Below, piece by piece: positions 1 through 5,218 of a stretch of DNA of 6,257 bases. Numbering within the stretch: position 1 is the first letter of the stretch; the number at the start of each line of letters is the position of its first letter. Origin of the DNA: Chryseobacterium gleum (GTDB taxonomy: Bacteria; Bacteroidota; Bacteroidia; Flavobacteriales_D; Crocinitomicaceae); NCBI GenBank assembly GCA_945877005.1, contig CAMCQL010000118.1:1-6257 (forward strand). The letters run 5' to 3'. The position numbers and the translations under genes were made by a program. The notes under the pieces were generated by a model. It was not told where the DNA came from. It saw only the letters and a program-made list of their open reading frames with translations, and did no database searches.

Positions 1-2033
1 TCGGTATAGTATCCTTTACTAGAATATGTTTTGTTGTTGTAAGAAATAGATTCACCTTCACATTTAATTAACTCAATTTGAGTTGGAAGTTGAATAATTA
101 AATTTTGTTGAAAAGGGATGTAGTTCAATTTAGTTCCTGTTAATAGAATGTTTTTTCCTAACAATGAATCAGGTAGGTGAACACTGCATATACCATTGTT
201 TATGGTCCCTTTTGCTATGAATTGATTGATGTAACTAACTGTAATTTGTGCATTTTCCGTTATTGAACTTAGGTTCAGTTTTAGTTGAGTTGAGACTTTT
301 TGAAGTGTTGAAGTGAAATTTAATTGACTTGGGTTTTGATAACTAAATTCCAGTGTTGGATCACCGAAAAATAACCAAGTATTCATAGTAGTATTTCCGA
401 AATCACCATACTTTTGGAGCATTGCAATTTGTGAAGTGTAAAATAAGCTTCCTAAACTATTTTTTGTTGAAGTTGGAGCTGCTAATAGTGTAACTATTTC
501 GTCTTGTGTTTTCATTGGTGGAGCCCAATCCATTAATATTGATGACCCGCATGCAGCAACAGCACCCGTAGGTTCGTTGTTTTTTGTGGCGCTTAACCAA
601 GCCTCAGAAAGACATTTGTATCCTATAAATTTACCGTTGTTACAGGCTACAGATACAACGAAAGGGAGTTTTCCGTTGTTTTGTAGAGTGCCAATATCTG
701 AATTAGTCAAACCTGTAGTTTGAATTGATTGTGTATCTCCATGACCAGTATAATTAATTAGTCCAGCGCCTTGATTGATTGCAGATAATACATCCGATTT
801 CAAAGGATTTCCAACTTTGTCGTTTTGACCGTGAGAACCATCGTAGAACTCATAAACATTTGTGTAACCAATTGCTTCTAAGCTACTTTTAATTTTTCTC
901 AAATGTTGCCAGTCTGCTTCATTGTTGTCTCCTTCGTTTAAACCTTCATTCGAACCAATACCTATTGATGTTGTCATCCAATTTCCAAGTGTTTTCTTTT
1001 TTTCGTAATCAATTGTTTTTGAGATGATTGTTTTAATCTCCTGGTTTGACCCTGTAATACGCCCCACAAATAGCTCTGGATAGAGGTCATCGGTCATTTG
1101 ACCATAATAGGAATCACTCCAATTCTCATCGCCATCTATGATTCCATAACTGTGGGAAGGAATTTCTGAATGCTCACCAATTAAAAGAACATAGAGTAAG
1201 TTCGAGTTTGTTTGATATTCTTGTTGAATGATACCTTTTAGTTCGGTATCCGTATAAGTGGATGTTGGAACACTCAATACTTTCGTTTTAATTCCTTTTT
1301 GATTTTTCCAATCAATAAAAGGTTGGATATCATTCAGGTAATTTTCATTGACTACAACTAATAAATCTCCATCTTCAAGTTGATTAGGAGTTCTTTTTTG
1401 ATCAGTTGGCGTATTTAAAAAATGGTCTTTCAACAGTTGTTCATTAAGCTTTGTATTTGGGACCCGATTTAATTCGTTGATTTGTTGATTTGTACTGAAG
1501 TGAATTGCAACGGTGATTTTTCTTGTAAATTTTAATTGTTGAGTTACTGGGTTATATTGATAAGGAAAAAGAAAGAATGATTGCCCAGTAATTGTTCTAA
1601 ATTGAAATGGTTTTGAGGGAATGATAGCATTAAGTGGATAATTTTCATTTTTAGAGTAATAGGCACCAAAATAAGGCGTATTTGTATCTTTAATATTTTT
1701 TCGTTTTATGTTTCCTTTTGAAGGGAAAACAGCATTGTTTGTAGATATTTCTTGTTCTTTATCAATGATTTGGAATGAAGCAGCATTATTTGAGGGCAAT
1801 TGAACACTGAATGAATAGTAAGGTAGACCAGGAGCACCTTTTTCTAAATAAGTCTCATTGGCATTAAATTGAATGAATTCTTTATGATTGTAAGTGGTTT
1901 TCGAGTAATTATTTTCATTGAATTCAAACTCAATAATTAACTCAGTTGGGCTTGACTTTAAAATAGTTTTCTTTTGAGCATTTATAGTGATAAATGCGAA
2001 AAATAGTAGTGATAATGTAATATAAAACCTCAT
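1..2033 (-). CDS. Gingipain-like C25 family cysteine peptidase, secreted, C-terminus cut by window edge
   Basis: This is a secreted cysteine protease of the gingipain family (Peptidase_C25); 677 codons are visible without a stop. Residues 1-19 form a signal peptide (hydrophobic TLSLLFFAFI, then a probable INA|Q cleavage site). A pro-region follows with a GAPGLP motif at 66-71, as in C25 propeptides. The catalytic domain spans about 217-560. His431 lies in NYTGHGD and Cys464 in SVACNNG; their 33-residue spacing equals that of the RgpB dyad (His211/Cys244). LFFGDPTLEF near 557 closes the domain, and an Ig-like segment follows. At Cys658 a CEGE...Y...GYYT stretch begins, resembling the C-x-G repeats of large Bacteroidota surface proteins. 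The family is usually exported by T9SS, but any sorting domain would lie outside the window. The motif reads like a cargo protease rather than the PorU sortase, whose active site typically reads GHGGENG. Its ATG directly abuts the upstream gene's stop, so translation is probably coupled. Substrate specificity cannot be read. Confidence 0.9.
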   Translation of the reverse strand, partial: MRFYITLSLLFFAFITINAQKKTILKSSPTELIIEFEFNENNYSKTTYNHKEFIQFNANETYLEKGAPGLPYYSFSVQLPSNNAASFQIIDKEQEISTNNAVFPSKGNIKRKNIKDTNTPYFGAYYSKNENYPLNAIIPSKPFQFRTITGQSFFLFPYQYNPVTQQLKFTRKITVAIHFSTNQQINELNRVPNTKLNEQLLKDHFLNTPTDQKRTPNQLEDGDLLVVVNENYLNDIQPFIDWKNQKGIKTKVLSVPTSTYTDTELKGIIQQEYQTNSNLLYVLLIGEHSEIPSHSYGIIDGDENWSDSYYGQMTDDLYPELFVGRITGSNQEIKTIISKTIDYEKKKTLGNWMTTSIGIGSNEGLNEGDNNEADWQHLRKIKSSLEAIGYTNVYEFYDGSHGQNDKVGNPLKSDVLSAINQGAGLINYTGHGDTQSIQTTGLTNSDIGTLQNNGKLPFVVSVACNNGKFIGYKCLSEAWLSATKNNEPTGAVAACGSSILMDWAPPMKTQDEIVTLLAAPTSTKNSLGSLFYTSQIAMLQKYGDFGNTTMNTWLFFGDPTLEFSYQNPSQLNFTSTLQKVSTQLKLNLSSITENAQITVSYINQFIAKGTINNGICSVHLPDSLLGKNILLTGTKLNYIPFQQNLIIQLPTQIELIKCEGESISYNNKTYSSKGYYT

Positions 2034-3281
2034 CTAAATTCTAGTTATTTTGCCAACATAGTCGCTTTTTTCATTTTTCTCAGTTTTGAACAATGTTACT
2101 TTCCAAATGTAAGTAGTATTTTCAGGAACCATTTCATTGGTTGTTTGATCTATTCCGTCCCATGGTTTAGAGCTATCAGTTGTTTCAAAAATAACCTTAT
2201 CATTTTTCGGATCTATGATGACCATTTTGAACGGGATATTTCTTACTGTTAAAGCAAAAGGGATAAACGAATTTCGTTTACTGTCGTGATGATTTGGTTC
2301 GAAACCTGTTACTGCCAAAAGGTTGTAGTTATCTTCCACGTTAATTGTTTTAACTGTCGTTGATTTACATCCTGCATTATTCTCGACTTTCAGTGAGATT
2401 GAATTAAGTCCTTTAGTAAAGATAGCAATGGTAAAATCTTTATTTGAATTTATAAATTTACTGTTTAAAAGCCATTGTGTTGTTGTTGCGTTTGATGATG
2501 TTGAACAATTAATTTTTGGAATACCGTCTGTGAATTCTAGTTCACTCGACATTGAGAAATTTGAGTTAGGGTTTTCCACTATTTCAAACGCTTTGTATGT
2601 TTTATTTCCGTTTTCTTCATTCAACCATTCATACCTGCCGCTTTCTTTGATGTTGTATTTGTTAACAGCATTTGCAGGTATTTTGTACATTTTTCTTCCT
2701 TTTTCATTGATCAGGTATAAAGGAATGCTATTAGTGTTAGTAATTATGATAAATTCATTTTCGCAGTAGGTTGATTTTGTTTTCGGAATTTCTACTTCTA
2801 TATTTTGAGTAAGAGAAGTTTTTAAATTATTTGTTTCTGTGAGTGTTTCGTTATTTACAATTGATTCTTTTTTTTCAGTTTTGTTAAAGACTTTTTGGTT
2901 TGACAAATGTTTCTTCTCGTCATTAATTAATTCTTTCTTCTCGTTATTTGTTTTAATAGCTGTTTTCGTGTTTTTTGTGTGAACTTCAATTTCACCTGTT
3001 GAGATATTGATTTTTTGTGGTTCATTATTTTCAGAAACAGCAATTTCTTTCGTTGTCTTTGGTAGAGTTGTACTTTTTTGGGTTGCTATAAAATAAATAC
3101 CAGCCACAATTAATGTAGATGCTCCTACAAAAAGAAAATTATTGAACCCTTTGGTTGGTTTTTGATTCGATTTATTTTCTTTTTGATCGAGTTTTTTTGA
3201 TAATTTTTCCCAAGCCTTAGGATCGTAAGGCACTTCAAAATTTTCAAGTGATTGTTTAATGTTTTCTTCGAACTTATTCAT
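2034..3281 (-). CDS. Probable anti-sigma factor: single-pass membrane protein with Ig/PKD-like modules and a T9SS type B-like C-terminal domain
   Basis: The protein has 415 residues from the ATG at 3281. Residues 1-45 are cytoplasmic and carry an FEVPYDPKAWEKLSKKLD motif (16-32), of a kind I associate with membrane proteins encoded next to Bacteroidota ECF sigma factors. One transmembrane helix lies at about 46-66. Residues 67-165 form a Lys/Asn/Thr/Glu-rich linker. An Ig-like module (about 170-235) and a PKD-like module (about 245-315, with Cys259 and Cys305 a plausible disulfide) follow. Residues 322-415 resemble the T9SS type B (CHU_C) domain: FEPN, NSFIPF, VIFETTDSSKPWDG, VPENTTYIWKV and YVGKITRI occur in the right order. 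The usual GDGxND and RWG motifs are replaced by HHDSKRN and PKND. There is no signal peptide and no zinc-type HxxxCxxC anti-sigma motif. A TTG six bases upstream is a possible alternative start. The ATG overlaps the sigma stop as ATGAATAA. The anti-sigma role is inferred from topology and context. Confidence 0.75.
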   Translation of the reverse strand: MNKFEENIKQSLENFEVPYDPKAWEKLSKKLDQKENKSNQKPTKGFNNFLFVGASTLIVAGIYFIATQKSTTLPKTTKEIAVSENNEPQKINISTGEIEVHTKNTKTAIKTNNEKKELINDEKKHLSNQKVFNKTEKKESIVNNETLTETNNLKTSLTQNIEVEIPKTKSTYCENEFIIITNTNSIPLYLINEKGRKMYKIPANAVNKYNIKESGRYEWLNEENGNKTYKAFEIVENPNSNFSMSSELEFTDGIPKINCSTSSNATTTQWLLNSKFINSNKDFTIAIFTKGLNSISLKVENNAGCKSTTVKTINVEDNYNLLAVTGFEPNHHDSKRNSFIPFALTVRNIPFKMVIIDPKNDKVIFETTDSSKPWDGIDQTTNEMVPENTTYIWKVTLFKTEKNEKSDYVGKITRI

Positions 3282-3849
3282 TTTCAATTGAACTTAAATG
3301 TTGGCTAATTATTTTCTGTAAATTAAATTTTGCTTTTGAAAGATTGGATTTTGAGGTCCCCTCTGAAATCCCTAATAATTCTGAAATTTCTTTGTGTGAA
3401 TAATTTTCAATCACATAAAGATTAAAAACAGTTCGGTAAGCGGGTGATAATTCTTGAATTGCTTGAATTGCATATTCTGCTTTGATTTCAAGCGCTGTTT
3501 GTAATTCATTTTCTTCTGTTGGGTTTGAATATTCATCTTTAGTATTGATTTCATTTTCTTGTACCCAATTATCACGTTTACTTTTCCTAAGATAGTCAAT
3601 CGCGGTGTTTACAACGATTCGACGCATCCATCCTTCAAATGAGCCTGTATTTTCAAATTTTGTTATCTTTTCAAATATTTTTATAAAACCTTCTTGTACA
3701 ATTTCTTGCGCTGTATCATTGTCATTTGTATAGCGTAATGTTGCACCCATTAGTTTACCGTAATAAAGCTTGAACAAGCGTTCTTGACTACTTCGCTTTT
3801 TGTCGATACAGCCAGCAATTATTGATTCTATGTCTTCAGTCTTTTTCAC
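3274..3849 (-). CDS. ECF-type RNA polymerase sigma-70 factor
   Basis: This is a 191-residue extracytoplasmic-function sigma factor, which would direct RNA polymerase to a specific promoter set when released by its anti-sigma partner. Region 2 spans about 24-91, with a DTAQEIVQEGFIKIFEK core, GSFEGWMRRIVVN and AIDYLRK. An acidic linker covers about 92-123. Region 4 spans about 124-178 and contains ELSPAYRTVFNLYVIE and the helix-turn-helix YSHKEISELLGISEGTSKS. Length and order are normal for the family, and there is no region 3 or extra C-terminal domain. The start is GTG: an in-frame TGA lies four codons upstream, and the next ATG (Met34) would remove part of region 2. The gene is followed, with an 8-bp overlap, by the putative anti-sigma gene, which is the usual ECF arrangement. 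Autoregulation of the cluster is likely but not shown by the sequence. Confidence 0.93.
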   Translation of the reverse strand: MKKTEDIESIIAGCIDKKRSSQERLFKLYYGKLMGATLRYTNDNDTAQEIVQEGFIKIFEKITKFENTGSFEGWMRRIVVNTAIDYLRKSKRDNWVQENEINTKDEYSNPTEENELQTALEIKAEYAIQAIQELSPAYRTVFNLYVIENYSHKEISELLGISEGTSKSNLSKAKFNLQKIISQHLSSIENE

Positions 3850-3881
3850 GGTGTTATCTCATTGACGAACGTTATTTTCAT
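3846..3881 (-). CDS. Possible 11-codon leader ORF overlapping the sigma factor start
   Basis: ATG at 3881 opens a reading frame encoding MKITFVNEITP and ending in TGA at 3848-3846. That stop overlaps the sigma GTG start in a GTGA junction. The ATG has an AGAGG Shine-Dalgarno sequence seven bases upstream, whereas the GTG itself has no recognisable one. I infer that ribosomes load at the leader and reinitiate at the GTG, coupling sigma synthesis to leader translation. The frame differs from that of the sigma gene, so this is not an N-terminal extension unless a frameshift occurs. It has no resemblance to amino-acid attenuator leaders, since there are no codon runs. Confidence 0.4.
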   Translation of the reverse strand: MKITFVNEITP

Positions 3882-3888
3882 ATGGTTG

Positions 3889-3893
3889 CCTCT
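3889..3893 (-). promoter_or_regulatory. Shine-Dalgarno sequence (AGAGG) for the leader ORF
   Basis: On the minus strand AGAGG precedes the ATG at 3881 with a 7-nt spacer (CAACCAT), which is ideal geometry. It stands out because the other genes in this window start after A/T-rich leaders without a Shine-Dalgarno match. It is what makes the small leader frame worth annotating. Confidence 0.45.
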
Positions 3894-3899
3894 TTTTTT

Positions 3900-3907
3900 C
3901 AAAATTA
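3900..3907 (-). promoter_or_regulatory. Candidate -7 box for the sigma/anti-sigma/protease cluster
   Basis: The minus strand reads TAATTTTG, matching the Bacteroidota primary-sigma -7 consensus TAnnTTTG. No TTG is found at the expected -33 distance. A start site a few bases downstream would fall almost on the AGAGG of the leader ORF, which leaves very little 5' leader. Both points argue against it, so the true promoter may be ECF-type and unrecognised. Confidence 0.2.
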
Positions 3908-3974
3908 ATTTAATTTCTAATTGATTTTGTGTGAATATTATAGAAATATACCTTAAATTAATATTTATTTTATT

Positions 3975-3993
3975 CAAATTTGTTATAAATTTG
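3975..3993. repeat. Short inverted repeat in the divergent mdh/sigma spacer
   Basis: CAAATTT and AAATTTG form perfect 7-bp arms around the 5-nt spacer GTTAT. The right arm overlaps a candidate mdh -7 box, so an operator role is conceivable. Short A/T palindromes like this arise often by chance in such AT-rich DNA. Confidence 0.4.
3986..3993 (+). promoter_or_regulatory. Candidate -7 promoter box for mdh
   Basis: TAAATTTG fits the Bacteroidota -7 consensus TAnnTTTG and would place transcription start near 3998-4000, giving a leader of about 30 nt before the mdh ATG. No TTG occurs 17-23 bases upstream, so the -33 element is missing or weak. Confidence 0.35.
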
Positions 3994-4030
3994 CCAAAGT
4001 TTAAAATGAATAAATACTAATTTTTTTAAT

Positions 4031-4969
4031 ATGAAAGTAACTGTAGTAGGTGCTGGAAATGTAGGCGCAACATGTGCGGATGTATTAGCGCAAAGAGAAA
4101 TCGCTAACGAGATTGTATTGTTAGACATCAAAGAAGGTTTTGCGGAAGGTAAAGCACTTGATATTTGGCAAAAAGCTCCAATCAATTTGTATGATTCCAG
4201 AACTGTTGGTTCTACAAATGATTATACTAAAACAGCAAACTCTGATGTGGTTGTAATTACTTCTGGTTTACCAAGAAAACCAGGTATGTCTCGTGATGAT
4301 CTTATCGCTACGAATGCAGGTATCGTTAAAACGGTTACAGAAAATATCATTAAGCATTCTCCTGATGCGATTTTAATCATTGTATCTAATCCTTTAGATG
4401 TAATGACTTATTGCGCGTACTTAAATGCGAAAGTTGATTCTAAAAAAGTATTTGGTATGGCTGGTATTTTGGATACTGCTAGATACCGCGCCTTTTTAGC
4501 AGAAGAGTTAAATGTTTCTCCTAAAGATATTCAAGCAATATTAATGGGTGGTCATGGAGATACGATGGTTCCACTTCCAAGATATACGACTGTTTCTGGT
4601 ATTCCAGTTACTGAATTAATTGAAAACGATAAATTGGAAGAAATCATCGAGCGTACTAAGTTCGGTGGTGGTGAAATCGTTAAATTATTAGGTACGTCTG
4701 CTTGGTACGCGCCAGGTGCTGCTGCTGCTCAAATGGTTGAAGCGATCATCAGAGATCAAAAACGTATCTTCCCTGTATGTGCATGGTTGAACGGAGAATA
4801 TGGAATGAAAGATATTTATTTAGGGGTACCTGTTGTATTAGGTAAAAATGGTATCGAAAAAATCATTGAATTAGATTTAAATACAGAAGAAAAAGCATTG
4901 TTAGAGGAGTCAGCGAAAGCTGTGAAATCAGTAATGGACGTGTTAGATAACATGAACGTTAACGCTTAA
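4031..4969 (+). CDS. mdh: Malate dehydrogenase (NAD-dependent, LDH-like type)
   Basis: This enzyme interconverts malate and oxaloacetate with NAD in the cytoplasm as part of the TCA cycle. The 312-residue protein is full length for the LDH-like bacterial MDH group. Visible features are the Rossmann glycine motif GAGNVG (7-12) and Asp32 at the end of the second strand, which selects NAD. The mobile substrate loop RKPGMSR places Arg82 at the position that distinguishes MDH (Arg) from LDH (Gln), with Arg88 six residues on. Asn120 lies in VSNPLD, Asp148 and Arg151 in ILDTAR, and the catalytic His175 in GGHGD. The ATG follows a T-rich leader without a Shine-Dalgarno sequence, and an in-frame TGA at 4007 excludes a longer start. 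The gene is monocistronic: it is divergent from the sigma cluster and closed by a terminator. Nothing about it is anomalous. Confidence 0.97.
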   Translation: MKVTVVGAGNVGATCADVLAQREIANEIVLLDIKEGFAEGKALDIWQKAPINLYDSRTVGSTNDYTKTANSDVVVITSGLPRKPGMSRDDLIATNAGIVKTVTENIIKHSPDAILIIVSNPLDVMTYCAYLNAKVDSKKVFGMAGILDTARYRAFLAEELNVSPKDIQAILMGGHGDTMVPLPRYTTVSGIPVTELIENDKLEEIIERTKFGGGEIVKLLGTSAWYAPGAAAAQMVEAIIRDQKRIFPVCAWLNGEYGMKDIYLGVPVVLGKNGIEKIIELDLNTEEKALLEESAKAVKSVMDVLDNMNVNA

Positions 4970-4991
4970 TTTTCTTTTTTCTCAAAATATT

Positions 4992-5018
4992 AAGGTGTCC
5001 TTTGGGGCACCTTTTTTT
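4992..5018 (+). terminator. Rho-independent terminator of mdh
   Basis: AAGGTGTCC and GGGCACCTT form a 9-bp stem with one T-G wobble around a TTTG loop, followed by a run of Ts. It sits 22 bases after the mdh stop codon and separates mdh from the ATPase gene downstream. Confidence 0.93.
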
Positions 5019-5070
5019 GTTTCTATTTGTTTGTAGTCAGATTTTTATGTTTTTTGGATTTCGCCAAAGA

Positions 5071-5103
5071 ACACTATTGTTTTTTAGTAAAATGCAATAG
5101 TGT
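5071..5103. repeat. Inverted repeat, 9-bp arms, 15-nt loop
   Basis: ACACTATTG at 5071-5079 pairs perfectly with CAATAGTGT at 5095-5103. The loop contains TTAGTAAAAT, a word that recurs in the adjacent hairpin. There is no T-run after it, so it does not look like a terminator. Its role is unknown; a protein-binding site or a remnant are both possible. Confidence 0.6.
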
Positions 5104-5139
5104 ATATTAGTAAAATATAAAAGTATATTTTACTAATAT
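5104..5139. repeat. Perfect palindromic hairpin, 16-bp arms, 4-nt loop
   Basis: ATATTAGTAAAATATA at 5104-5119 and TATATTTTACTAATAT at 5124-5139 are exact reverse complements around the loop AAAG. The arms contain almost no G or C, so the RNA hairpin would be weak, but a 16-bp exact match is longer than expected from base composition alone. It starts one base after the 9-bp inverted repeat and lies 78 bp upstream of the ATPase ATG. It could be an operator, a cruciform site or a small element remnant. Confidence 0.75.
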
Positions 5140-5156
5140 TAATTATTTAATTTTAT

Positions 5157-5218
5157 TAAAATTAACTTTTGTATATTTGTAAAATTAACTTTTGTTCTTT
5201 ATTAAAATAAACTAAGAT
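5157..5218 (+). repeat. Phased 23-bp direct repeats running into the ATPase start codon
   Basis: TAAAATTAACTTTTGT occurs exactly at 5157-5172 and 5180-5195, a period of 23 bp. A third, degenerate copy in the same phase begins at 5203 (TAAAATAAACT) and reaches the ATG at 5217. A weaker match one period upstream begins at 5134 (TAATATTAATTATT, 11 of 14 positions). The spacing of about two helical turns would put copies on one face of the DNA, as in iteron or operator arrays. Confidence 0.6.
5172..5179 (+). promoter_or_regulatory. Candidate -7 promoter box for the ATPase gene
   Basis: TATATTTG matches TAnnTTTG and lies between the two exact copies of the 23-bp repeat, with transcription then starting inside the second copy. 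No TTG is present at the normal -33 distance. If it is real, a protein bound to the repeats would block it. Confidence 0.3.

Noticed and set aside
1..2033. Protease identified as the T9SS sortase PorU
   Set aside because: The active-site context (NYTGHGD and SVACNNG) and the downstream surface-protein repeat fit a secreted cargo protease better than PorU, although both belong to C25.
2428..2769. Plus-strand open frame of 113 codons
   Set aside because: It lies wholly antisense to the linker and Ig-like part of the membrane protein, has no recognisable domain, and is explained as a shadow of the real gene.
3411..3599. Minus-strand open frame of 62 codons
   Set aside because: It overlaps the sigma factor in another frame and has a Lys/Gln-rich low-complexity translation with no domain.
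4006..4020. Four-codon frame (MNKY, stop) just upstream of mdh
   Set aside because: There is no Shine-Dalgarno sequence, and the spacing to the mdh ATG gives no overlap. Frames this short are expected by chance in AT-rich leaders.
3970..4185. Minus-strand open frame of 71 codons
   Set aside because: It is antisense to the start of mdh, and its Ala/Pro/Ser-rich translation mirrors the mdh Rossmann codons.
5104..5139. Palindrome read as a second terminator after mdh
   Set aside because: The stem is almost pure A/T and lacks a trailing T-run. The 4992-5018 hairpin is a far better terminator for the same gene.
5071..5218. CRISPR array or insertion-sequence ends
   Set aside because: The direct repeats are 16 bp with 7-bp gaps rather than CRISPR-like repeats and spacers, and no transposase or cas gene is present.
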